From positions 1 through 64,000 of the forward strand of contig JBLNCU010000087.1 of the NCBI GenBank assembly GCA_050260935.1: a stretch of 64,000 nt of DNA, written 5' to 3'. The DNA comes from UBA8346 sp050260935 (GTDB lineage Bacteria; Bacillota; UBA4882; UBA8346). Under the pieces are notes generated by a model that saw only the letters and a program-made list of their open reading frames with translations, made no database searches and was not told the DNA's origin. The position numbers and the translations under genes are program-made. This document shows, in pieces, positions 1 to 8,466 of this stretch (the first letter of the stretch is position 1; every line of letters begins with the position of its first letter).

Positions 1-1585
1 TACAGCGTTCCCGGTACTCCGATGGCGGACATTGATGGTATTTTTGAAAGACCTTGGTGAAATATTTGGCGTCATTATAGCCGACCTTTAAACCGACCTC
101 GGTGACTTTCAGGTCGGTGGTCTCCAAAAGTTCACAAGCATGCTTAATCCGCACCCGGTGTAAATAATCGACAAAGTTTTCCCCGGTTTCGGCGTGAAAA
201 AGAGTGCAGAGATGGTTCTTGCTTAAGCCTACTTTCTGTGCCAACAGTAATAAATTGATCTCCTGGGGATAGTTTTCTTCAATATAAGCAATGGCTTGTC
301 TGATTGGAGCGGAGTAAGTTTTAAGAGCCGCTTTCTGCAGCTGCTCCATTATCAAATGAAATTTCCCCTCAAACCAGTCCCTTATCTCTTCTAAGGTATA
401 AAGGCTTTCGAGATAATTCCCGTTTTGTTCCTCAGCATTTAAAATTGCGGTTAACCGCAAGCCGTATTCCCGTGTCAACCGGGATATCTGAGCGTACAAT
501 TCCTGACAAACCTGGCGCAATATCACTGGTGAGCGGTTCTGACTCGCTTTAGCGAAGAATTCGTCCAAGACCTGAGCAACCCGGTTCCGGTCCCCATTCC
601 TGATAAAGGTGGCCAGGTTTTTTTCCACCCCCAAGGGACAACAAAGCGGCTCTTCAAAGTTGATATCCTCCGGGAAAATAAGTTCCTTTTTAGGGAGGAA
701 AAAACGGTATTCCAACATTTTTTTTAGTACTTGGACTTGGTCAGGTATTTCCGTATATTCTCTACATACTTTCCCGAAAACCGCAATGGTCGGCATTCGG
801 AAGTACTGTCGTAAACAGGATTTAACCTGACGGACATTAAAAGGGAGAGTCTGCCGGTAATAATTTTGTTCCTCCACCGGAGGAAAGTTATAAATAATGA
901 ACCATTCCAATGTGGATGGCGATTCCCAGACTAGCGATGAATTGATTTTTTCCACAATTTCCTCGATCAACTGCGATGATTGCCGGGTAGCTTTAGAGAT
1001 ATCCCCTTCGGGAGACCTACCTTTAATTAAAACCACTTGAAAACAGTGACCCTCCCATTTAAGGCCCAACTCTTTTAATAAGTCCCTCCACTCCCCGGTT
1101 TGGACTCTGCCGGTAATCAAACGCTCCGCAAAATGGATTTTTAAATACGACAAACTAAACTTTACTTGTTGTTGTAATTGTTTGAATTCCTGACTCATTT
1201 TAAATTCCCGCTCAATCTGATCCCGCAATTTTTTTAATATCGGCAACAAAGTCTGATTATCGAGGGAGGTTTTCAGGATATATTCATCTGCGCCCAGTTT
1301 CAGCGCCTGCTTGGCGTATTCAAAGTTGTCATAGTTGGTTAGGATAATCGTCTTCAAATGCGGTTTCCGCTCTTTTAACCGCCTGATTAATTCAATACCG
1401 TCCATCCCCGGCATCCTGATGTCGGTAATCAAAATGTCGGGATCCGCCGCCGCGAATTTTTCGATGGCTTGTTCGCCGTTGGCGGCATCGGCAACCACGA
1501 AAAAACCGTGTTCATCCCAGGAAATGGTGGAACGCAATCCGAGCCGGACCAATATCTCATCATCAACAATCATAATCTTGGTCAT
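1..1585 (-). CDS. YesN-type response regulator with AraC DNA-binding domain (C-terminus cut by window edge)
   Basis: Translated from ATG at 1585, the frame stays open to the window edge (about 528 codons). The N-terminus is a receiver domain: acidic pair VDDE near residues 7-10, phospho-acceptor Asp at about residue 55 (ITDIRMPG), and TNYDNFEYA followed by a conserved Lys (YILKTSL). A variable middle follows. The end is an AraC/XylS double helix-turn-helix (NLLLLAQKVGLSKNHLCTLF, then VGYNDAKYFTKVFQKY and PSEYRER), so only a few residues are missing. Its start overlaps the kinase stop by ATGA, indicating translational coupling. Family members of this type usually control a nearby sugar or peptide transporter, which would lie left of the window; that target is inference. 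Confidence 0.93.
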   Translation of the reverse strand, partial: MTKIMIVDDEILVRLGLRSTISWDEHGFFVVADAANGEQAIEKFAAADPDILITDIRMPGMDGIELIRRLKERKPHLKTIILTNYDNFEYAKQALKLGADEYILKTSLDNQTLLPILKKLRDQIEREFKMSQEFKQLQQQVKFSLSYLKIHFAERLITGRVQTGEWRDLLKELGLKWEGHCFQVVLIKGRSPEGDISKATRQSSQLIEEIVEKINSSLVWESPSTLEWFIIYNFPPVEEQNYYRQTLPFNVRQVKSCLRQYFRMPTIAVFGKVCREYTEIPDQVQVLKKMLEYRFFLPKKELIFPEDINFEEPLCCPLGVEKNLATFIRNGDRNRVAQVLDEFFAKASQNRSPVILRQVCQELYAQISRLTREYGLRLTAILNAEEQNGNYLESLYTLEEIRDWFEGKFHLIMEQLQKAALKTYSAPIRQAIAYIEENYPQEINLLLLAQKVGLSKNHLCTLFHAETGENFVDYLHRVRIKHACELLETTDLKVTEVGLKVGYNDAKYFTKVFQKYHQCPPSEYRERC

Positions 1586-3423
1586 TTCCAATGTTTCCTC
1601 TTTTCAAACATCCGGATGCAGGGAATCCGGATAATAACCTTCGTTCCCGGAGCGTCATGTTGTTCGATTCTTACCCCAAAACCAGCCCCGAAGTTGAGCT
1701 TAATTCGATCATCCACATTCTTAATGCCCAATCCGCTGAATCTTTGGTTGCTCTCTACCTTTCCTTCCATGATCAAACGGGCTTTTTCAGGTTCAATCCC
1801 ACGGCCGTTATCAATTACTTCGAAACAAACACTCCCGGGTTCGGAATAAACATTGATCTGAATTTCACCGTTGCCCAACCCCTCAATGCCGTGATAGATG
1901 GCATTTTCGACTATCGGTTGCAAAATCAGCCGGGGGGTTAAGTACTCCAGCGCCAGTGGATCAAGATGATAATTAACGCTAAAGCTGTTACCATAACGGA
2001 AAAGCTGAATCGCTAAATAATTACGGACATTCTCTAACTCCTGGCCGATAGTGATCATCTTATCGGTCTTACTGATGCTGGCCCGCAACAAATTCTCCAA
2101 TGCCGAAATGACCTCGCTGATCTCTTCCACATTGCGGATTTTGGCCAGCCATCTTAAGGAATCAAGAGTATTATAAAGAAAGTGTGGATTTATCTGCGCT
2201 TGTAAAACATCCAACTCGGCCTGTTCCTTTTTCGTGTAGGCCTCGGAGATGTTGTTCATCAGCCCCCGGATCTTCTCGACCATATGGTTGAAACTCCCGG
2301 CCAGTTCATTAAATTCATTCATACTCCAAATTTTGATCTTTACGTCTAAATTTCCTTTTTCCACCTCACGCATGGAATCACATAACAATTTTACCGGTTC
2401 CGCTATCTTCCGCGAAAACAGAACGGCTATATAGATTGCTGTTATTAACAGCGCCAAGGCCAAAAAGATCGTCAGATTACGGATAAAAATGTTTTCCCTC
2501 TGCAACACCCGGTATGGAATTGAAAAGATTACCTTCCAATCACATAAAGAGACTGTTTGAAAGACCAGTAAAAACTGGGTTCCATTTAGATTCTGTAAAT
2601 AACTGCCCCAATCTCGAAGGTATAAATAGCGAAGCAAACCGGACCGGCTGGTTTCGGCTGTTAGATGCTCTCCAAAAATAACCCGCCCTCCGGCATCGAA
2701 AATGGTAATCGTGCCTTGATCCCAAAGCTCGATATTTTCCAGCATTTTGGTTACGAATCCATAGTCCAAGTCGATCAGGATCCAACCCAAATCGTCTTTA
2801 CCGTCAAGGTCATAAATCCGTTGAGCATAAGTAACAACAGTTCCCGGGGTAACCGTCGATAAACCGGTATAATCATCGGAATGAATTCCGGTCACCGCCA
2901 TCCCCATTTCGGAATTGACAATCTTTTTATACCATTCCTGGTTCTTTAAATTACTTATCAACACCGGCGGACCACTGGAATAAACCCTTTTTTTACTCCG
3001 GGATATTATGTATATTCCTCTTACTTCCACCCGGGTGCTGGTCAACCCCGCCAAAAAACTTGTCAGTTTGTTTTGATAATTTATCTCTTTCCAACCGTCA
3101 ATCCCGGCTTCGTCTCGCAACACCGTTAAGACGTCGCTATTAACTGAAATCACATAAGAAAGGCTTTGTAAGTCCTTGAAGTAGTATTCGATATTTTCTT
3201 TTACCTTTATAATCACTTGCTCAATGTAAACCTGTACTTTATGAGTGATCGTCCGCGAGGAGACCGTATAGGTGATAATACCTAGAAAAAAAAGAGGAAC
3301 GACGATCACTACTACAAAATAGAGGATCAAAGTAGTTTGAACGGTGTTGGGAAACATCCTCAGCAACGCCTTTTCGGCCTTCACTTTTATTCGGTTAACG
3401 AAGCCGATCTCCCCAATCGACAT
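1582..3423 (-). CDS. YesM-type sensor histidine kinase
   Basis: 613 aa membrane kinase partnered with the adjacent YesN-type regulator. Transmembrane segments lie at about 31-52 and 322-347 and enclose a large extracytoplasmic sensor domain. A HAMP-like linker follows at about 345-400. The phospho-acceptor His is at about residue 414 in QINPHFLYNTL, the HisKA_5/LytS-YesM signature. The ATPase domain shows LQPIVENAIYHGIEG, DNGRGIEPE and GLGIKNVDDR. It is expected to autophosphorylate and pass phosphate to the receiver Asp of the downstream protein. The ligand cannot be read from sequence; relatives sense carbohydrate availability. The stop codon overlaps the next start (ATGA). Confidence 0.93.
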   Translation of the reverse strand: MSIGEIGFVNRIKVKAEKALLRMFPNTVQTTLILYFVVVIVVPLFFLGIITYTVSSRTITHKVQVYIEQVIIKVKENIEYYFKDLQSLSYVISVNSDVLTVLRDEAGIDGWKEINYQNKLTSFLAGLTSTRVEVRGIYIISRSKKRVYSSGPPVLISNLKNQEWYKKIVNSEMGMAVTGIHSDDYTGLSTVTPGTVVTYAQRIYDLDGKDDLGWILIDLDYGFVTKMLENIELWDQGTITIFDAGGRVIFGEHLTAETSRSGLLRYLYLRDWGSYLQNLNGTQFLLVFQTVSLCDWKVIFSIPYRVLQRENIFIRNLTIFLALALLITAIYIAVLFSRKIAEPVKLLCDSMREVEKGNLDVKIKIWSMNEFNELAGSFNHMVEKIRGLMNNISEAYTKKEQAELDVLQAQINPHFLYNTLDSLRWLAKIRNVEEISEVISALENLLRASISKTDKMITIGQELENVRNYLAIQLFRYGNSFSVNYHLDPLALEYLTPRLILQPIVENAIYHGIEGLGNGEIQINVYSEPGSVCFEVIDNGRGIEPEKARLIMEGKVESNQRFSGLGIKNVDDRIKLNFGAGFGVRIEQHDAPGTKVIIRIPCIRMFEKRKHWK

Positions 3424-3532
3424 TACCTTCGTCCTTTTGCTAAATACTTATGTTTAATCGTTACAAAATTTTAATTTATTATTAATTCGCTATATTTATA
3501 ACCTCTCCTTCCTTGAATCGATATCAGGATCC

Positions 3533-3580
3533 CAAAAAAAGGGGCTGTCGCTAAAAGTTTGACTTTTGAGACAGCCCCTT
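3533..3580 (-). terminator. Rho-independent terminator of the RTX-like gene
   Basis: GGGGCTGTC at 3541-3549 pairs with GACAGCCCC at 3570-3578, and the inner arms AAAAGT/ACTTTT extend the hairpin. Read on the minus strand, the stem is followed by a run of seven T (complement of 3534-3540). It lies just after the stop of the gene at 3600-4637. Confidence 0.85.
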
Positions 3581-3599
3581 ACCATCGTATTAACACCGG

Positions 3600-4637
3600 C
3601 TAAACTATTAAATCAGCTTGTTGGATAGTGCCTACCTGCCCGTCCTCTCTGGCGAACAAGCCCGCCCGCCTATTTTCCCCCTGCGTTATGTTAAACTGAT
3701 TCTTATAGCTAAAGGGTGCTTCGACACTTCCCAAATAAATGGCGCCTACTCCTTTTTGGCCCAGCGCGAATAGTTGATCTTTGCCGGAATCGTCCTTGGT
3801 CCAAATACGCAATTTATTGTAAATCGGGTCATTCTCGTCGATCCACCCGTTAAGATCCGAATCGTAGGCGGCCAATTCTTTAAACCCATTACCGGACTTG
3901 GCGCCGAACAACTCGGTTCCGTTATTGACGGTTCCGTCATTGTTAAGATCAAGAGTCAACAAACCACTTCCTTGATTAACAAAGGAAAGCTGTTCCGCCT
4001 GGCCGTTAGAGTCTATATCAAAACTAAATTTAGTGGCGGTTAGTGATGCCGCAGGGCCATCATAATTAATAATTAAGGGATCAATAGGCCTGCCGGTTTG
4101 CAAATTTACCCCGTTAACCGCAGCGAACTCCCGTTCCAGGTTCAGACTTATTTCAAAATTAACCACTTTCCCATCGACGGTTTTAAAAATCCCCCCGGCC
4201 TGAAAGGACAAAACCTCGTTCTCTTGATAAAAGTTGTTTTCCTTTATTGCCGCCCGAAGACTGGAGCCAACCCTGCCTGCCCTGGTTTGATCCAATGAGA
4301 CTGAAAACGGGAAACCGCTGGCCGGATTGTAAAAACGCAAGTTTTTACCGGTGATAATCCGGAGGAACCGCTCAAGTATCTGTTGTTTTTGCAGTTCCAA
4401 GTCGGTTATCAAGCCGCTGGCTTCAACCTGATACCAGAGATTAACCCGCAAACCCAGAAATGGAATAATCTGGAAATTGACCGGGTTTTCTTCCCCCGGG
4501 GATTCCCGGGCCACATCATTTTTGGTGTCGTTGGTTTTTCCATAGGGCAGCTGAAATTTGGCGGTTGTGGAATGAATTGATAGCCGGCTGTAGGTATGGT
4601 GGCTGGTAAGAGAAATAGCGGAATCAATAATTTTCAT
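3600..4637 (-). CDS. Asp/Asn-rich RTX-associated-type calcium-binding protein
   Basis: 345 aa with a clear Shine-Dalgarno (AAGGAGGGG) before the ATG. Residues about 205-310 contain FSFDIDSNGQAEQLSFV, LDLNNDGTVNNGTELFG, FKELAAYDSDLNGWID and KLRIWTKDDSGK. This succession of DxNxDG-like loops is the pattern found in large RTX-type exoproteins, next to their glycine-rich repeats, and suggests Ca2+ binding. Here it stands alone, without glycine-rich nonapeptide repeats and without an obvious N-terminal signal peptide. The N-terminal 200 residues are polar and unrecognised. Function is unknown; a surface, spore or cytoplasmic role cannot be separated by sequence. Confidence 0.8.
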   Translation of the reverse strand: MKIIDSAISLTSHHTYSRLSIHSTTAKFQLPYGKTNDTKNDVARESPGEENPVNFQIIPFLGLRVNLWYQVEASGLITDLELQKQQILERFLRIITGKNLRFYNPASGFPFSVSLDQTRAGRVGSSLRAAIKENNFYQENEVLSFQAGGIFKTVDGKVVNFEISLNLEREFAAVNGVNLQTGRPIDPLIINYDGPAASLTATKFSFDIDSNGQAEQLSFVNQGSGLLTLDLNNDGTVNNGTELFGAKSGNGFKELAAYDSDLNGWIDENDPIYNKLRIWTKDDSGKDQLFALGQKGVGAIYLGSVEAPFSYKNQFNITQGENRRAGLFAREDGQVGTIQQADLIV

Positions 4638-4665
4638 AACAGTCCCCTCCTTGGAACAATTTTGG

Positions 4666-4685
4666 AACTAACTTCCTTGTTAGTT
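4666..4685 (-). other. small perfect hairpin in the 5' leader of the RTX-like gene
   Basis: AACTAAC (4666-4672) and GTTAGTT (4679-4685) form a 7-bp stem with a 6-nt loop about 20 nt upstream of the ribosome binding site. It has no T tract. A role in mRNA stability or translation is possible but unproven. Confidence 0.4.
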
Positions 4686-4780
4686 AAATGCCAAAAATAT
4701 TTAGTTGCAGAAAGTCGCTCTTATTAATAATCGGCAGTTGGACAACTGAACTTGAAACCACTATTTTTAGCTGTGGGGCA

Positions 4781-4808
4781 AAAAGTGGCCGGATTTAGCG
4801 GCCTTAAA
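4781..4808 (-). terminator. probable terminator after the metallo-beta-lactamase-fold gene
   Basis: On the minus strand GGCCG and CGGCC (complements of 4799-4803 and 4787-4791) form a short GC stem followed by ACTTTTT. It lies about 60 nt after the stop at 4866. The stem is only 5 bp, so the call is moderate. Confidence 0.45.
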
Positions 4809-4865
4809 AAAATAGCTTTAGTCCTTAAGTAATTTTAGACGATTCTCAAACAAGTTCCACTCTCC

Positions 4866-5570
4866 CTAATTTACCTGTTGCAATAATACAACCTTGGCGG
4901 TCTTTACTAAACTGGCAAATTTTAAGCCGTCATTTTTTTCCCCGATTATCAGGCCGAAATGCATCGGCAGGAATATTTTCGCCTTAAGCACTTCCGAGGC
5001 CTTGACCGCCTCCCCTACATTCATCGTGTAAGTGCCGCCAATGGGAACCAAGGCGATATCGACATTTATCCCTTGCATCGCCGGAATTAAATCGGTATCT
5101 CCGGCATGATATATTTTTACTCCGTCCACTTCAATGATATAACCCAGCCATCCCTCATCTTTGGGGTGATAACCGCTTTTAAGATTATAAGCGGGAACTC
5201 CCGTAATTTTAAAAGGACCAGCTTGAATGGTTTGCCAAGGATCAATCCCTTTCCAACCGGATTTGGCCATATTTTTGGGTGTTATGATCGAGGTTCCCTT
5301 TTTGCTAAGACGGTTGATGGTCTCAATATTATAATGATCGTAATGGCTGTGGGTAACCAGAATTACATCAGCTGCTGTAAAATTAGCGGGAACCTTTACC
5401 GGATCGATGTAAAGCGCTTGATTGGATTGAGATGTAATAACAAACGAGGACTGCTGAAACCAGGTTAAATGGTGATCAATAAAATCTTCCAATGGATCAA
5501 ACGCAAAGCTTTTGGTTGCAAGCAATAAGCCAAGGCTGGTTATTAAAAATCCTTTTTTAATAGTTACCAC
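4866..5570 (-). CDS. exported metallo-beta-lactamase-fold hydrolase (UlaG/YtkL-like)
   Basis: About 234 aa from a GTG at 5570; an in-frame TTG at 5615 would add 15 residues. The GTG start gives a normal signal peptide (basic start, hydrophobic LITSLGLLLATKSFAF), so the mature protein is probably outside the cytoplasm. The metal-binding signature HSHYDHYN and the later HAGDTD and MHFG motifs mark a metal-dependent hydrolase of the UlaG-like group. Cytoplasmic relatives without a signal peptide are common, so export is the odd point. The substrate is unknown. No operon partner is evident. Confidence 0.8.
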   Translation of the reverse strand: MVTIKKGFLITSLGLLLATKSFAFDPLEDFIDHHLTWFQQSSFVITSQSNQALYIDPVKVPANFTAADVILVTHSHYDHYNIETINRLSKKGTSIITPKNMAKSGWKGIDPWQTIQAGPFKITGVPAYNLKSGYHPKDEGWLGYIIEVDGVKIYHAGDTDLIPAMQGINVDIALVPIGGTYTMNVGEAVKASEVLKAKIFLPMHFGLIIGEKNDGLKFASLVKTAKVVLLQQVN

Positions 5571-5709
5571 CTCATTAAAATCTCCAGGTAATATTGAACC
5601 TCTTTTTTTATTCAAGCACTTCCTTCTTTTTCCTGCTATTTTTGCTGAATTTTAAACTTTTTTAAGACAGTCTTCCGATTTGTTTTCAAAACCATTTAGG
5701 AAGTTTAGC

Positions 5710-5737
5710 GATAAAAATGACGGGTTCTACCCGTCTT
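5710..5737 (-). terminator. terminator of the prkA-yhbH-spoVR operon
   Basis: GACGGGT (5719-5725) and ACCCGTC (5729-5735) form a 7-bp stem with a 3-nt loop. On the minus strand it is followed by ATTTTTAT. It lies about 45 nt past the spoVR stop. Confidence 0.8.
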
Positions 5738-5781
5738 AGACCCGGAATATAAAATTACGGTTGAAGCCTTTCAAAGCTTAG

Positions 5782-7149
5782 TTAATCATAGACCACAATA
5801 TTTCGGCTTCCACCGCAAATTAACCTTTTTTCTCTTTCTTTAACCCGGGTAACCAGTTCCACCGGATGATCCCATAATTCATACAAATATTTGAGTGTCT
5901 CCCCGGCATAGGTTAATTCTAAATCCCGGCCGTCATACTCATGCTCCAATACCAGACTCCGGTCTTTATAACTGACCTCTTTGACCTTAATAACCGGAAT
6001 GGAAGCGGTTCCTATATTGGCGCATAAAGTGTCCCGGATTTGCTCCCAGCCCTTTTCATCTGCTACTTCGGTTACAATGGCCTTGTCTTCGCTGGAGTAG
6101 TATTCGAATAAATTCATCTCCTCGCACAATTCCCGGGTTAAATAACGCCGGATAAAAGAGCGATCACTCTCAATCTCCCGGGCCTCGAAAATTTTCGCCG
6201 TCCCAAAGCGTTGTTCCAGACTATTAAAAATCGTAAACCCCAGGTAGTAAGGGTTTAGACCGCCTTGATGCGGCCGGATTACTTGATGGTGGCGCTTTAA
6301 AAATTCCAGGTGTAAATCGGCGGCTAAATTTAATTTTTGCAGAATCCGGTAATGCCAGAAGCTTGCCCAACCCTCATTCATGATTTTGGTTTCAATTTGG
6401 GGCAGAAAATATTCGGTCTCATCTTTGACTATCCGGAGGATATCTTTCTCCCACTCCTCCATCTGGCCGTATTCCGCTATAAACCAGAGAATATCCTCTT
6501 CAGGTTGGAGCGGCGCTTTGTTTAAATTGGGCGGTGGGAGCTCAAGGGATTTTCCAAGCGAATCCCGGGCTGTTTTTCGCTGGTACTCCGCCAGCAGCCG
6601 TTTCTTTTGCTCCTCCACGGTTAGTCTTTTGATTCCCATAACCCGGTTGGTCTGAAACCTTAAAGCATGCGCCGCGTCCAGGATCCGCTCGACCTTTTGA
6701 TAACCGATACTGGGGTCCTGAATATATTGGCGGACTCTTTCAGCGTGATTTTTAAAGAGCTCAATGGTGAGATCGGCCCTGGTAAAATTGAACAAACGGT
6801 TGTTTTTAAAAAAATCGTTATGCCCATAAACATGGGCAATGGTTAATATTTGCAGCAGCAAATTATTGTCCCGCATTAAATAGGCCAGACAGGGATTGGA
6901 GTTGATGACCATTTCGTAGGGAAGGCCTGATAAGTTTAAACGGTAAAAAGTATTCAACCGTTCAAAAGCCTTGCCGTAACTCCAATGCGGGTAATGGCAG
7001 GGCATTCCGATATAGGCTTCATAGCCAAGCATCTCCTCGTAGGAACAGATCTCAAATTCCTGCGGGTAGATTTTTAATCCAAGTTCTCCAACCAAGGATT
7101 CAATCTGTTCATTCCATTTCTCTAACTCGGCGAATGTGAATTCTCCCAT
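5782..7149 (-). CDS. spoVR: SpoVR family protein
   Basis: 455 aa from an ATG at 7149 preceded by AGGTGG; a GTG three codons earlier is possible. The sequence follows the SpoVR/YcgB family across its length: N-terminal LEKWNEQIESLVGELGLKIYPQEFE, the block MPCHYPHWSYGKAFE, INSNPCLAYLMRDN, VYGHNDFFKNN, NEGWASFWHYRI and the C-terminal half LTRELCEEMNLFEYY. In Bacillus the protein contributes to spore cortex formation; in other bacteria it is co-transcribed with prkA/yeaG and yhbH/yeaH, exactly the order here. The biochemical activity remains unclear. The terminator at 5710-5737 closes the operon. Confidence 0.96.
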   Translation of the reverse strand: MGEFTFAELEKWNEQIESLVGELGLKIYPQEFEICSYEEMLGYEAYIGMPCHYPHWSYGKAFERLNTFYRLNLSGLPYEMVINSNPCLAYLMRDNNLLLQILTIAHVYGHNDFFKNNRLFNFTRADLTIELFKNHAERVRQYIQDPSIGYQKVERILDAAHALRFQTNRVMGIKRLTVEEQKKRLLAEYQRKTARDSLGKSLELPPPNLNKAPLQPEEDILWFIAEYGQMEEWEKDILRIVKDETEYFLPQIETKIMNEGWASFWHYRILQKLNLAADLHLEFLKRHHQVIRPHQGGLNPYYLGFTIFNSLEQRFGTAKIFEAREIESDRSFIRRYLTRELCEEMNLFEYYSSEDKAIVTEVADEKGWEQIRDTLCANIGTASIPVIKVKEVSYKDRSLVLEHEYDGRDLELTYAGETLKYLYELWDHPVELVTRVKEREKRLICGGSRNIVVYD

Positions 7150-7184
7150 CTTCTCCACCTGTATCTTTGGTTTTGCTTAAGGAC

Positions 7185-8339
7185 TTATTCGTCTTCCTGG
7201 GCCAACATGTCGCGCAAGGCCGGCCAGATATCCTCCCGTCCGGAAATGGAGACCAAAGCAAAATTTCTAGCGGTAATCTCATCCTGATACAACCTTTTAA
7301 TGGTGCTGTAGCCGGTCATGATCTCGCCGTAACCGAAAAGATTGCAGACCTCACACAACTTACGGGCCAACTGGACCGCTTTTTGATTATCTTCATCCCA
7401 GTTATCGCCGTCGCTGCAATGAAAAGCATAAATGTTCCAATGAGACGGCGGATAACGCTCCTCTATGACCTGCAAGGCCTTTTCATAACCGCTGCTGATG
7501 TAGGTCCCGCCCGATTCCCCTTTGTGAAAGAAATCGTCTTCGGAAACCTCCTCAGCCTGAGTGGTATGGGCGATAAAGACCAATTCAACCTGGAGATACT
7601 TTAAACGGATGAATTGATACAACAGGAAATAAAAACTGCGCGCCAAATATTTTTTGGTCTGATCCATCGAGCCGGAGGTGTCCATAATGCAGATTACCAC
7701 CGCATTCGACTCCGGGGTGCGCTCCTCGCGCAGGCGATGGTAACGTAAGTCTTCCTCCCTAAAGGGAAACCTTTCTTCGGCGCCTTCGTTATCACTTGGC
7801 TCTTCATTTCGTTTCAAACCCTGACGCCGCTTAATCTTTTCGATAACCGCCTTCTTCTTAGCAAGGCGGGGCGGTATTCCTTTATGCCGGTAACCGCTGT
7901 GTTTCTGTTTGGTAATGGTCTCAATCTCCTGTAATTGCTTGCGCTCCATAAAAGGGAGGTTGAGATCGTCAAACAGGTAATTTACCAACTCTTCCAGGGT
8001 AATTTCGGTTTCATAGATATCCTCGCCGGAATTGCTCCCGGCCCCGGCGCCGCCTTGGCCGGCGCTCTCCGGTTGGCCTTGACGGAATACATCGCCGCGC
8101 TGTTCATTTCCAGAGCCGGTCCCAACCCCGGGTTGATTCTTGCCGTAGATAAATTGGTATTCTTTGATGCTTTTAATCGGGATTTTTATTTTTTTCTGGC
8201 CGCTCTGGCCGATAATACTTTCTTCGGCAATAATCTGGCCGATATTCTTCTTAATCGACTGTTCCACCAGTTGCCGGTGGCGGCGGCGATCTTCGATAGC
8301 CCGCCCCGAATCCCCGGATGACTCCCGAAAGATAGCCAT
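7185..8339 (-). CDS. yhbH: DUF444 / YhbH (YeaH) family protein with vWA domain
   Basis: 384 aa from ATG 8339, chosen because AGGGGTG lies 6 nt upstream; a start 3 codons earlier is possible. Characteristic DUF444 features are the N-terminal RESSGDSGRAIEDRRRHRQ, a Gly-rich linker near residues 75-110, and a C-terminal von Willebrand A-type fold with the MIDAS motif MDTSGSMD and GGTYISSGYEKAL. The protein belongs to the conserved PrkA-YhbH-SpoVR module and is sporulation-associated in Bacillus. The vWA domain suggests a partner-binding role together with the PrkA AAA+ protein (inference). It is separated from prkA by an intergenic heptamer-repeat array. Confidence 0.96.
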   Translation of the reverse strand: MAIFRESSGDSGRAIEDRRRHRQLVEQSIKKNIGQIIAEESIIGQSGQKKIKIPIKSIKEYQFIYGKNQPGVGTGSGNEQRGDVFRQGQPESAGQGGAGAGSNSGEDIYETEITLEELVNYLFDDLNLPFMERKQLQEIETITKQKHSGYRHKGIPPRLAKKKAVIEKIKRRQGLKRNEEPSDNEGAEERFPFREEDLRYHRLREERTPESNAVVICIMDTSGSMDQTKKYLARSFYFLLYQFIRLKYLQVELVFIAHTTQAEEVSEDDFFHKGESGGTYISSGYEKALQVIEERYPPSHWNIYAFHCSDGDNWDEDNQKAVQLARKLCEVCNLFGYGEIMTGYSTIKRLYQDEITARNFALVSISGREDIWPALRDMLAQEDE

Positions 8340-8381
8340 CTTAAGCACCCCTGATTAAAAATTAATTTAGTGAAACATTTA

Positions 8382-8459
8382 GAAGTCAGAGGTCAGAATA
8401 AAACCCCGAAAGATAGACTTCGAAGGGATTAAATACACCTTCTGTCTTCTGGCTTCTAT
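8382..8459. repeat. degenerate heptamer repeats in inverted arms between prkA and yhbH
   Basis: The left arm reads GAAGTCA GAGGTCA GAATAAA from 8382. The right arm reads CTTCTGT CTTCTGG CTTCTAT at 8439-8459. The arms are partly complementary and could form a hairpin in the operon transcript. Similar heptamers occur at 15262, 22460 and 50490. Confidence 0.65.
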
Positions 8460-8466
8460 CCGGTCC

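Noticed and set aside
3533..3580. Possible insertion-sequence end, since GGGGCTGTCTCAAAAG-like ends occur in transposons
   Set aside because: It is a complete hairpin followed by a T tract directly after a gene, no transposase is nearby and no second copy of the arm was seen. A terminator explains it.
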